Shown: piece by piece, positions 27,067-35,163 of the stretch
Layout of the letters: every line of letters begins with the position of its first letter
How positions within the stretch are numbered: the stretch's first letter is position 1
NCBI GenBank assembly: GCA_964428355.1
Contig: CAYRYU010000034.1
Coordinates: 1 to 64,000 of the forward strand
Length of the DNA stretch: 64,000 nucleotides
From: CAYRYU01 sp964428355
Lineage (GTDB): Bacteria > Muiribacteriota > Ozemobacteria > Ozemobacterales > Ozemobacteraceae
Direction of reading: 5' to 3'
The notes under the pieces: generated by a model
The model's input: the letters and a program-made list of their open reading frames with translations, nothing else
Databases searched by the model: none
Told to the model about the DNA's origin: nothing
Made by a program: the position numbers and the translations under genes

Positions 27067-28248
27067 ATGGAACACCCCGAAAAAAAGGTAATCCTAATCG
27101 TCGATGACATCCCGGAGAACATCGAACTCCTGGGGCAGATCCTGTCAGCGAAGTACCAGGTCAAGGTCGCCCTCAACGGCCTGGAGGCCCTCCAGATCGC
27201 CGGAGGCCCCGAACCCCCGGACCTGATCCTTCTCGACATCATGATGCCCCTCGTCGACGGTTACGAAGTCTGCCGGGCACTCAAGGAGAATCCGCAGACC
27301 CTGGACATCCCCGTTGTTTTCCTCACGGCCCTTTCCAACGAGATCGACGAGTTTGCCGGCCTCGAACTTGGTGCGATCGACTACATATCGAAACCCTTCA
27401 CTCCGCGCGCGATCGAACTCCGCGTCCAGAACCATCTCAACCTCCGCGCCGCCAGGCAGGAGCTCCAATATGCCCTGATGGACCTCCAGGCGGCTCAAAA
27501 GAACGAGGTCGAGGTGGCGTCGGAGATCCAGCAGACCCTTCTGCTGGGAAAGCCTCTCGAAGGAGTCAAGGGGGTGGAAGTGGCCGCATTCACGAGGGCC
27601 TCTCTCGGAGTTGACGGTGATTTCTACGACTTTTTCAAGATAGACGGGAAGACCTTCGACGTCCTGTTCGGAGACGTGATGGGGAAGGGAATCCCCGCAG
27701 GGCTCGTGGGAGCGGCCACGAAAACCAACTTCCAGCGCGCGATGTCGACATTCCTGGTTTCTTCGGATTGCCGGATTCCGGACCCCGAAGCCCTTGTCAA
27801 TGCCGTCCATTCCGAGATGACCCCCCGCCTGATGCAGGTCGGACGTTTCGTCAGCCTCCATTACGCAAGGTTCGATCTGGAGGAGGGAACCCTCGACCTT
27901 GTCATCGCCGGCCACACACCCCTCCTTCATCTTCACGCATCAACCGGAATCTGGGAGGAGCACGATTCGGGGAATGCCCCCCTGGGCATCAACGAAGAAG
28001 GCATGTACAAGGGCCGAAGGATCAGGATCGCTCCCGGAGACTTCTTCCTCTTCTGCTCAGATGGGGTCCCCGACTCACGCACTCCGGACGGGGAGTTCTA
28101 TGGCCTGGCCAGGGTGGAAGAGTTCGTAAAATCCCACTCCGGGCTTCCCCCAAATGACCTTCTCGAAGCCCTTCACGGGGATCTGGAAAACTTCACCCGG
28201 TGCGAAAGCTTTTCCGACGATCTGACCATGATCGCCATCCGTCTCTAA
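27067..28248 (+). CDS. Response regulator with PP2C-type (RsbU/SpoIIE-like) phosphatase
   Basis: AGGAG lies 8 bases before the ATG at 27067; the ATG at 27061 (overlapping the kinase stop) has only a 2-base spacer. Residues 5-125 form a receiver: VDDIPENIE, phospho-Asp in LLDIMMPLVDG, and a late Lys in YISKPFTP. A linker helix leads to a PP2C domain (about 165-393) with GVDGDFYDFFK, FGDVMGKGIPAGL and FSDDLTMIAIRL holding the metal-binding Asp residues. Such proteins dephosphorylate STAS-domain antagonists when the receiver is phosphorylated. Its likely substrate type is present at 62999 (RsbV-like). It is the output of the upstream hybrid kinase. Confidence 0.9.
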   Translation: MEHPEKKVILIVDDIPENIELLGQILSAKYQVKVALNGLEALQIAGGPEPPDLILLDIMMPLVDGYEVCRALKENPQTLDIPVVFLTALSNEIDEFAGLELGAIDYISKPFTPRAIELRVQNHLNLRAARQELQYALMDLQAAQKNEVEVASEIQQTLLLGKPLEGVKGVEVAAFTRASLGVDGDFYDFFKIDGKTFDVLFGDVMGKGIPAGLVGAATKTNFQRAMSTFLVSSDCRIPDPEALVNAVHSEMTPRLMQVGRFVSLHYARFDLEEGTLDLVIAGHTPLLHLHASTGIWEEHDSGNAPLGINEEGMYKGRRIRIAPGDFFLFCSDGVPDSRTPDGEFYGLARVEEFVKSHSGLPPNDLLEALHGDLENFTRCESFSDDLTMIAIRL

Positions 28249-28366
28249 CGGGCAAACGATCCTCCAGGCGGACTTTTCACTCCCTCGGCCTGAAGATTCG
28301 ATTTCGTCCTTCATCAAGGTTGAAGAGAACCGTTGAGTCTGATACTCATTGGAGAGTGCGTTTCGG

Positions 28367-28383
28367 GGAACCAAATTGGTTCC
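28367..28383. promoter_or_regulatory. 17-bp palindrome upstream of the Sel1 gene
   Basis: GGAACCAA-A-TTGGTTCC is a perfect inverted repeat with 8-bp arms, placed 30-46 bp before the GTG start at 28413. It has operator-like symmetry. No regulator can be assigned. The rest of the 164-bp intergenic region shows no clear promoter. Confidence 0.45.
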
Positions 28384-28412
28384 GACAACCCGGAACCACG
28401 AGGGGGGAAGAT

Positions 28413-29438
28413 GTGAAGAGGATGTTTTGGGGGTTCCTGTTGGTCGCTGCACTCGCCTGCGTCTGTCATGCAAAACCTCCGAAGGAGGCTTTCCAGGCTC
28501 TGTCGGCGGCCGCAGCAAAGGGGGATCCCAAGGCCATGTGGAAGTTGGGGGATGCCTATTGGGATGGAAAGGGAACGAAGGTCGATGTCAGGGCCGCCTT
28601 CCGCTGGTGGAGAGCGGCCGCGGAAACTGGAGATCCTGGATTCCAGAGGGAGTTCGCATGGAAATGGGATCGTTTCGGCCTGGAAGAGGATCCCGATTCC
28701 CGCAAGAAGGAAGCATTGAGGTGGCTTGGAAAAGCCGGAGAGGCCGGAGACGTTGAATCCATGGTCGACCTGGGAAGGGCCTACCTGAACGGGAATGGCG
28801 TTCCCCGCGATGCCCAGAAAGGGTTGATGTGGTTGACAAAGGCTGCTGACAAGAACGATCCGGAAGCCGGGAACATCATTGGAGTCATGTACAAGAATGG
28901 GGACGGTGTTCCCGCTGATCTGGAAAAGGCCGCCGCGTATTTCGAAAAAGCCGCCGCCGGAGGAAACGAATACGCCCAGGTGTCTGTGGCTCGTCTTCTT
29001 CTGACCGGAAGCGGGGTTCCGAGGGACCCGGTGAAGGCAGTATCCTGGCTTCTCAAAGCCGCCGACGCAGGTAATCCGCGCGCACAGTGGGAACTGGCGA
29101 ACTGCTTCCAAAGCGGGACGGGAGTTTCGTCGAACCCGGCAGAGGCCGTAAAATGGCTCGGGAAAGCTTCCGACGCCGGTCAGATAAATGCCCGTTTTGC
29201 CCTCGCGAAATGCCTTCTCCAGGGGAAGTACCTCCCGAAGGACCTCGCCAGGGCATGCGCGCTCTTGAAATCCGTTGCCGAGGAACTTCCCGGAGATGGA
29301 AGAAATCCCGGGCCAACAGCCCGTGCCGCGAAAGAACTGCTCGACAAGGTAGAGAAAAGCCTGTCTCCCGGTCAACTCACCGAGGCCGAAAAGATTCTCC
29401 GCTCGCTTTCCGATTGCCAACCGGATTCCCTGGATTGA
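28413..29438 (+). CDS. Secreted Sel1-repeat protein
   Basis: The GTG at 28413, preceded by AGGGGGGAA, is the likely start; the product begins MKRMFWGFLLVAALACVCHA, a Sec signal peptide. The 341-residue protein then consists of about seven Sel1 (TPR-like) repeats with the AxxxLGxxYxxGxGVxxDxxxAxxWxxKAA pattern, for example MYKNGDGVPADLEKAAAYFE. Sel1 proteins act as protein-binding scaffolds. The location would be periplasmic. A palindrome upstream may bind a regulator. The next gene encodes a glucosaminidase, also exported. Confidence 0.8.
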   Translation: MKRMFWGFLLVAALACVCHAKPPKEAFQALSAAAAKGDPKAMWKLGDAYWDGKGTKVDVRAAFRWWRAAAETGDPGFQREFAWKWDRFGLEEDPDSRKKEALRWLGKAGEAGDVESMVDLGRAYLNGNGVPRDAQKGLMWLTKAADKNDPEAGNIIGVMYKNGDGVPADLEKAAAYFEKAAAGGNEYAQVSVARLLLTGSGVPRDPVKAVSWLLKAADAGNPRAQWELANCFQSGTGVSSNPAEAVKWLGKASDAGQINARFALAKCLLQGKYLPKDLARACALLKSVAEELPGDGRNPGPTARAAKELLDKVEKSLSPGQLTEAEKILRSLSDCQPDSLD

Positions 29439-29577
29439 CACTGACAGGGCCCCAGGGCTGATCATTTTTCCTCCGATCGGGAAATCACACCCGAACGTGT
29501 AACAAATCGCCGGAAACCTGGAAAATGTTGATGAGATAAAAAAACGGGGGGAAGATCGATCGTACGGAGGCAGAACC

Positions 29578-30378
29578 ATGCGATTGTTCCGAAAACCTTT
29601 TCTCCCCGTTATCTTCCTGACCGTGCTTGCGCTTTTCAGGACAGTGACGGCCGCGGGCCAGGATCTGCTATCGGTTCTGGCCGATCACCAACCCGAACGG
29701 GTTGAGGAAACGGCAGCCCGGCGCCGCTCGGGAACCGTCCACGGAAACGACGTGAACGTTCGCGAGTCTCCCTGGGGGCCGATCATTGGAACCGCGAACT
29801 GGGGGGACAACTTCTTCGTCCTCGGGCAGGAAGGCGACTGGTTCAAGGTTGAAGTGAACGGAAGGATCGCGTTCATCCACTCATCCTTTTTCGTCGCGGA
29901 GCCGGAAAGCGGCGAGAGCCAGACGATTCCCGTCTCCGGCACCGTTCACGACGGCACCCGTATGACCCAGGCGGAATTCATCGGGACCATCGCCGAAATA
30001 TGCAGGAACACGCCCGAACAGCAAGGGGTTCCAATCTCGGTGACGATCGCCCAGACCATCGTGGAATGCTATTACGGACGGACCCCGCTTGCGAAATACG
30101 CCAACAACCTCTTCGCGATAAAGGGAACCGGACCCGCAGGATCCTATGAAGGATACAGGAAATACAACGACTGGGAGGAATCCATCCGGGACCACGCCCT
30201 GCTCTTAAGGACGAAATCGTGGTATCAGAAGGCGATGTCGGTGGCTTCCGACCCCGACCAATTCGCCAGGGAGATCCACAAGGCGGGATATGCCACCGAT
30301 CCGGCCTATTCCGCGAAGCTGATCGAGACGATGAGGAAGTTCGACCTGTACCGCTTCGACAAGGCTCCAGGTGCGTGA
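29578..30378 (+). CDS. Exported SH3-like/glucosaminidase peptidoglycan hydrolase
   Basis: CGGAGG precedes the ATG. The 266-residue protein has a signal peptide (residues 1-25) and an SH3-like module (about 50-105: VNVRESPWGPIIG and WFKVEVNGRIAFIH). A glucosaminidase domain follows (about 125-262): TIAQTIVECYYGRTPLAKYA carries the catalytic Glu, followed by NNLFAIKG and YRKYNDWEESIRDH. It should cut the N-acetylglucosamine bond of peptidoglycan glycan strands in the periplasm, as LytG/FlgJ-type enzymes do. No flagellar genes are nearby, so general wall remodelling is the better guess. Confidence 0.85.
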   Translation: MRLFRKPFLPVIFLTVLALFRTVTAAGQDLLSVLADHQPERVEETAARRRSGTVHGNDVNVRESPWGPIIGTANWGDNFFVLGQEGDWFKVEVNGRIAFIHSSFFVAEPESGESQTIPVSGTVHDGTRMTQAEFIGTIAEICRNTPEQQGVPISVTIAQTIVECYYGRTPLAKYANNLFAIKGTGPAGSYEGYRKYNDWEESIRDHALLLRTKSWYQKAMSVASDPDQFAREIHKAGYATDPAYSAKLIETMRKFDLYRFDKAPGA

Positions 30379-30399
30379 ACCCCAAGTCCGGAGGCGTTC

Positions 30400-31353
30400 C
30401 TAACCGCGGGCCTTCTTCCGGGGATTGGTTTTCGGTTTGGACGCCGCACGGGGTTGGGAAGCCCTGATATGGGCGGGCCCTGCGATTTCTCGTTTCACAG
30501 GCTTCAGCGAGACCACCAGTGGGCCGTCCAGTTCCTGGAGAGGGAACACGTCTTGGTATTCCGAATACCCCATGTGCTCGCAGGCGATCCGGGCAACCTT
30601 CATCTGGACCCCCGAGAGCTTGAAATCACCGTGCAGATCGGTGACCGCCTCCAGCGAGCCGGTTTTCACGCGGGCGTCCGGGAGAGGTTTCCCGGTATCG
30701 GCATCCAGGATTCGCCCGGTGAGGTCACGGACATCCTCGGACAATGGGATGTAGAGGATCCTTCGGGCATCGGGATCGCCGACCACGGTCGCCTGCGACG
30801 GTTTGTATCCTTCGCATCGAGCCCCGATCTCGACCTTTCCCCCCTCGGGAACGGAGAACGAAAAGTTCCCCAGTTCGTCAACGTTGACGGTCTTTTCCCC
30901 GATGGTAACGCTGGCCTGGTTGATGCAAAGGTTCGTCCTGGAGTCCTTGACTTTTCCCCGGAAAAGAAGCCCCTTCGCGGGTTTTGCAGAGTCGTTCCCG
31001 GCTTCCACGAGAACCGCTCCGGCATTTGCCGGGGCCGCCGCAGGAGCCGTTACGGCCTTGTCGGCCAGGCGATTCACCTGGTTCGCAGGAGAGACAGCCT
31101 TTGTCCTGGCTGCGTCCCTGGCTTCCTGATAGAGGACCGTTTCGGTGAACTTCGATTTCTCCGCGGTTGATCCAGGGGATATTCCCGTGCCAATGGATTC
31201 GGGTTCGGCGAACATCTCACCGAAGGTCGCCGTGTTCAAGGCAACCAGGATGAAAATGGGGTATCCGATCATCGCGAGGAGGTTTCTGGGCGTAACAAGC
31301 CGTTCCCGGAGCTTCCGCAACTCTGCTTTAATCCGAATGGGTCTCAAGTCCAT
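30400..31353 (-). CDS. Membrane-anchored protein with carboxypeptidase-regulatory-like domains
   Basis: AGAGGAA precedes the ATG. The 317-residue protein has a basic N-terminus and one membrane segment (about residues 26-48). An Ala/Lys-rich linker follows, then two beta-sandwich domains of the carboxypeptidase-regulatory-like type (FRGKVKDSRTNLCINQASVT and LTGRILDADTGKPLPDARV, each followed by a D..GNFSF or D..GDFKL strand). It ends in a very basic tail (KPKTNPRKKARG). The domains probably face the periplasm. It converges with the glucosaminidase gene and diverges from the carbamoyltransferase operon. The function is unknown. Confidence 0.65.
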   Translation of the reverse strand: MDLRPIRIKAELRKLRERLVTPRNLLAMIGYPIFILVALNTATFGEMFAEPESIGTGISPGSTAEKSKFTETVLYQEARDAARTKAVSPANQVNRLADKAVTAPAAAPANAGAVLVEAGNDSAKPAKGLLFRGKVKDSRTNLCINQASVTIGEKTVNVDELGNFSFSVPEGGKVEIGARCEGYKPSQATVVGDPDARRILYIPLSEDVRDLTGRILDADTGKPLPDARVKTGSLEAVTDLHGDFKLSGVQMKVARIACEHMGYSEYQDVFPLQELDGPLVVSLKPVKREIAGPAHIRASQPRAASKPKTNPRKKARG

Positions 31354-31442
31354 ATGCTGTTCCTCTGCATGGGGTTGGAAATACTATCGGCGCTTTTCCC
31401 GCCGGAATGAACCGGTAATTTGGTGAGCAGTAAGGGGATTTG

Positions 31443-31451
31443 TGATAGAAT
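31443..31451 (+). promoter_or_regulatory. Extended -10 candidate for the carbamoyltransferase operon
   Basis: TGATAGAAT is an extended -10 type box 26 bp before the start at 31477. A poor -35-like TTGGTG lies 20 bp upstream of TAGAAT, so recognition would rest on the extended -10. Confidence 0.3.
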
Positions 31452-31476
31452 CTCCGAACGTCGAGGGAGATGTCCG

Positions 31477-33180
31477 ATGATCGTTCTGGGCTTGAATTCC
31501 GTCTACCATGAATCATCCGTCGCGGTTCTTGTCGACGGAGAACTGGTTTTCTTCGCCGAAGAGGAGCGGTTCAACCGCCGGAAGCATGGGAAGGAGTCGT
31601 TGATCGACAACCCCCACGTGCTCCCCGAGTGCCTTCTTTCTAAGGGCCTCGAACACGCGGGAATCAGGTTTTCCGACATCGATCTCGTTGCCTTCTCCTT
31701 CGATTCGGCGGGACGACGGCGGAACATCGGCGTAGATCGCCACGCCGAACCAGGCGGGTGGGGAACCCGCGAGGGCGAGGAGAAGTTCCATTCACTCGTC
31801 ATGGCAGTCCCATCGAGCCTTGGCAAACTCATCGGAAGGAGTATCGACGAGCGTTTCCGCTGGATTCCCCATCATCTTGCCCATGCCGGGTCGGCATTCT
31901 TCTGTTCCCCCTTCGACGAAGCAGGCATCCTGATCATCGACGGAATCGGGGAGTTCGACTCCATCCTTGCCGCCCGAGGCCGGGACAGGGAAATCACCCC
32001 GCTGTTCCGGGTTCCCTACCCGCACAGTCTGGGTTTCCTTTGGGAGAAGTTCTGTAAGTATCTTGGGTTTTCCGAATACGATGCCTGCAAGGTGATGGGC
32101 TTGAGCAGCTACGGAACCCCTCTACGATTCCAGAAGGAGTTCTCCTCGATCGCACGCCAGGTTGAAAATGGCCTTTTCGAACTGGATCTCGATGTGCTCC
32201 GATTCCGTTCCGCCGACCTGAAACCCCTTGAAGACCTGTTCGGGCCGGCACGCCCGCGCGGAGGGCCCCTCGAGAACCGGCATGCCGATGTCGCGGCCGT
32301 TCTCCAGGAATTCACGGCCAACGCGGTCATGGCGCTCGCCAGGCGTACCGCGACCGAAGCTGGCTCCCGAAACCTCTGCCTTGCGGGCGGAGTGGCTTTG
32401 AACTGCGTGATCAACTCCCTTCTTTCCCATGACCCGTCCTTCGAACGGCTCTTCATCCCCCCCGCCGCGAACGATGCGGGAACAGCCCTCGGAGCGGCTC
32501 TTCAGGTTTGGTGCGGGGAGTATGGCCGGGAACGGAAGACGAACCTGAACCACGCTTACTGGGGTCCGGATTACTCCGCCTCCGACATCGAGGAAACACT
32601 GAAAAAGCGGGGGTTCGAGTATCGGACGCTCGAAGATCCCTCCGCCGAGGGTGCCCGCCTGGTAGCAGAAGGAAACATCGTCGGGTGGTTCCAGGGGCGG
32701 ATGGAGATGGGGCCGCGGGCATTGGGAAACCGCTCGCTTCTCGCCGATCCCCGCCGGCCGGATATGCGGGAGATCCTCAATCACAAGGTCAAGCACCGGG
32801 AACCGTTCCGGCCTTTCGCCCCGAGCGTGCTGACCGAGAAGGCCCGGGAATGGTTCGAGCTTCCCCCCAACGCGCTTCCGGCCGATTTCATGCTTCTCGC
32901 CCCGAAGATCAGGTCGCCCCACGAAAAAGCCATCCCCGCGGTTACCCACGTCGACGGCACAAGCCGGATACAGACGGTCCGCAAGGACACCAATCCCCGC
33001 TACCATGCCCTCATCACGGAGTTCGACAGATTGACCGGGGTTCCCCTGGTATTGAATACGTCCTTCAACGACAGCGAGCCGATCGTGATGTCTCCCGACG
33101 ACGCATTGAACACTTTCCTGAAGACCCGGATCGACGCGGTGATCCTCGACAGGTTCCTGGTCCGGCGAAAGCGCTCCTGA
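31477..33180 (+). CDS. Carbamoyltransferase (NodU/CmcH/TobZ family)
   Basis: The start at 31477 follows GAGGGAGA; the 567-residue length is normal for the family. The N-terminal Kae1-like domain (residues 1-360) shows GLNSVYHESSVAVLVDGELV, PHHLAHAGSAFF with its metal-binding His pair, and the LAGGVALNCVINS loop. The C-terminal domain (370-567) shows GRMEMGPRALGNRSLLADPR and KHREPFRPFAPSVL, plus VLNTSFNDSEPIV. These enzymes use carbamoyl phosphate and ATP to carbamoylate a hydroxyl group, often on antibiotics or signalling sugars. It leads an operon with a radical SAM enzyme 7 bp downstream, so it may tailor a secreted or surface molecule. The true substrate is unknown. Confidence 0.9.
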   Translation: MIVLGLNSVYHESSVAVLVDGELVFFAEEERFNRRKHGKESLIDNPHVLPECLLSKGLEHAGIRFSDIDLVAFSFDSAGRRRNIGVDRHAEPGGWGTREGEEKFHSLVMAVPSSLGKLIGRSIDERFRWIPHHLAHAGSAFFCSPFDEAGILIIDGIGEFDSILAARGRDREITPLFRVPYPHSLGFLWEKFCKYLGFSEYDACKVMGLSSYGTPLRFQKEFSSIARQVENGLFELDLDVLRFRSADLKPLEDLFGPARPRGGPLENRHADVAAVLQEFTANAVMALARRTATEAGSRNLCLAGGVALNCVINSLLSHDPSFERLFIPPAANDAGTALGAALQVWCGEYGRERKTNLNHAYWGPDYSASDIEETLKKRGFEYRTLEDPSAEGARLVAEGNIVGWFQGRMEMGPRALGNRSLLADPRRPDMREILNHKVKHREPFRPFAPSVLTEKAREWFELPPNALPADFMLLAPKIRSPHEKAIPAVTHVDGTSRIQTVRKDTNPRYHALITEFDRLTGVPLVLNTSFNDSEPIVMSPDDALNTFLKTRIDAVILDRFLVRRKRS

Positions 33181-33187
33181 AGAACCG

Positions 33188-34153
33188 ATGGGCTGCGAAT
33201 CCTCTCCGGTTTCCCACGCCGTCCCGAATGCCGATTCCCTGTTCGATCCCGTAGAGGGTTCCCGGGGCCTCCGTCTGGCCCTGGTATTCGGAAACGAGGC
33301 TCCGCAGGGGAAATGCCCGTTCTTCGGAAACCAGTGTTCGCACTGCGACCTTGGAGAGGGGGAAGGAATCCGCTTCACCCCCGAGATCAACCGCGCACGT
33401 CTGGACTTTTTCCGGAGCCACTACTCGGAAGCCCTCGGGAAGGTCAACCACCTGGTGGTCTATAACTCAGGGTCCACCCTTCATTCCCTTGAGCTTTCCG
33501 ATGAAACACTCGGGAACATCCTGGAGTTCGCCGGTGGAATTCCATCCCTCCGACGTGTCAGCTTCGACTCCCGGGAGGATTTCGTCACCACCCAAAAGCT
33601 AGACCGGATCTTCTCCGCCCTTCGCCCTGACCAGACCGCGACCATCACCCTCGGCCTCGAGTCGCAGGATGACACGGTCCGGATGAAAACGCTGGGAAAG
33701 CGGATCACGCGTGAGGAGATGGAAAGCGTTTTCCGCCAGGTCGCGGGCCGGGCTCCGCGCGGAGGAATCGACCTCAACATCCTTTTTCAGCCACCAGGGC
33801 TTCTGGGAAACGAGGCCGTCGATGAAGCACTCGCAACCGTCGGATACGGACTCGAAATGGGAGCCCGGTTCAAAGTCCCCGTCGATTTCAACTTCCATCC
33901 TTATTACCCCAGCTGGAGGGGAACCCTCGAGCACCCGAACCATCCTCGCGCGATCGTGCAGGATGCCATCCGATGTCTCATCCTCGCCATCCGGCTCATC
34001 AGGGAACACAGCCCGGATTCAAGGCTGTTCGTCGGGTTGAATGACGAAGGCCACGATCAGCAATCGGCCAGACGGCAACGGGACCTTTACCTGTACATTC
34101 GCGGCCTGAAATCGTTCAACGTCACCCAGGACGAAAAGGACCTTCGGATATGA
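33188..34153 (+). CDS. Radical SAM protein, Elp3/MiaB-like
   Basis: The 321-residue protein has a cluster motif CPFFGNQCSHC (Cys spacing C-x6-C-x2-C) at about residues 43-53 instead of the usual CxxxCxxC, as in Elp3-like and some MiaB-related enzymes. The barrel follows, with VVYNSGSTLHS and the ITLGLESQDDTVRMKTLGK strand-helix typical of Elp3-type radical SAM barrels. It should bind a 4Fe-4S cluster and cleave S-adenosylmethionine. No acetyltransferase or B12 domain is present. It sits between the carbamoyltransferase and the molybdopterin-domain fusion, and its stop overlaps the next start by 4 bp (ATGA). The reaction is unknown. Confidence 0.8.
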   Translation: MGCESSPVSHAVPNADSLFDPVEGSRGLRLALVFGNEAPQGKCPFFGNQCSHCDLGEGEGIRFTPEINRARLDFFRSHYSEALGKVNHLVVYNSGSTLHSLELSDETLGNILEFAGGIPSLRRVSFDSREDFVTTQKLDRIFSALRPDQTATITLGLESQDDTVRMKTLGKRITREEMESVFRQVAGRAPRGGIDLNILFQPPGLLGNEAVDEALATVGYGLEMGARFKVPVDFNFHPYYPSWRGTLEHPNHPRAIVQDAIRCLILAIRLIREHSPDSRLFVGLNDEGHDQQSARRQRDLYLYIRGLKSFNVTQDEKDLRI

Positions 34154-35163
34154 CCCCGCTTCCACCAGGTCAGCAGCCTGCCAGGAAGCTTCCGGTGGAA
34201 GGGGAGACCGCCCCCGCACCCGACGGCCTCAACCTCGAAACCTGGCGTCTTTCGGTCGGAGGGGAAGTACGCTTTCCCCTTTCCCTTCAATGGGAGGAAT
34301 TCCTTGCCCTGCCGCAAGTGGACCGGACCTACGACATCCATTGCGTGACGAGATGGTCGAAGCCGGCCTGCAGGTGGCGGGGAATGCTGTTATCGGAGCT
34401 CATATCCCGGGTTGAGCCTCTTTCCGAGGCAAGGTTCGTCAGGTTCGTCTCCTTTTCGGAAAGGGACCACGACACCTCGCTCCCTCTCGATTTCTGCCGG
34501 AAGGAGGAGGTTCTTTTCGCTCACACGCTTGACGGTAGCCCCCTTTCGGTCGGACACGGGTTTCCGCTTCGAACGGTCGTTCCCGCCCGTTATTTCTATA
34601 AAAGCTTGAAATGGGTGAAGGAGGTTTCTTTCGTCCGCGAGGATGTTCCAGGGTACTGGGAGCGGAACGGTTACCATAACAACGCCGATTTCAACCTGGA
34701 GGAACGGTTCGTTTCGGGGAACCTTCCTCCCGCGGAGGTTTCCAGGCTTCGCGTCAGTGGAGATCTCAAGCGGTTCGGGGGAAGGACGCTGGTCTCGCTC
34801 GATCTCCGGGGGGCGGCCTTTTCCGGCAAGAACTTAGACGGCGTGGTGCTGAAGAACTGCTTTTTCAACGGAGCGGATCTCAGGGGCGTCAGCCTCCAGA
34901 AAGCCAATCTTTCGAACTCGGATTTCCGGAACGCTGATCTGAGGGGCGCAAACCTTTCCGAAGCGGATGTGAGCGGGGCGATCTTCGCGGGAGCGGACCT
35001 CCGGGGTTGCGTGTTCCGAAAAACCCTGCTTTCCGCGACCGAATTTTTCAGGCCGGGGGAACCCGAACCGAAGGTTGATGGCATGGAAATGGAGGATATC
35101 CTCCCGGGCGGGCTTTCCGAAACCCAGGTCGATTTCCTTTCGAAAAAAGGGGTCAGAATGTGA
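34150..35163 (+). CDS. Sulfite-oxidase-fold molybdopterin domain fused to pentapeptide repeats
   Basis: Residues 25-190 form a minimal oxidoreductase molybdopterin-binding domain: YDIHCVTRWSKPACRW carries the conserved Cys that ligates molybdenum, followed by PLRTVVPARYFYKSLKWVK and the GYWERNGYHNNADFNLEERF end. Residues 215-300 are pentapeptide repeats (A(D/N)LRG-type: LDLRGAAFSG, GADLRGVSLQKANLS, NADLRGANLSEADVS, GADLRG), a right-handed beta-helix. No signal peptide is seen, so unlike MsrP/YedY this should be cytoplasmic. The fusion is unusual and no heme or dimerisation domain is present. It is translationally coupled to both neighbours (4-bp overlaps). Confidence 0.8.
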   Translation: MTPLPPGQQPARKLPVEGETAPAPDGLNLETWRLSVGGEVRFPLSLQWEEFLALPQVDRTYDIHCVTRWSKPACRWRGMLLSELISRVEPLSEARFVRFVSFSERDHDTSLPLDFCRKEEVLFAHTLDGSPLSVGHGFPLRTVVPARYFYKSLKWVKEVSFVREDVPGYWERNGYHNNADFNLEERFVSGNLPPAEVSRLRVSGDLKRFGGRTLVSLDLRGAAFSGKNLDGVVLKNCFFNGADLRGVSLQKANLSNSDFRNADLRGANLSEADVSGAIFAGADLRGCVFRKTLLSATEFFRPGEPEPKVDGMEMEDILPGGLSETQVDFLSKKGVRM

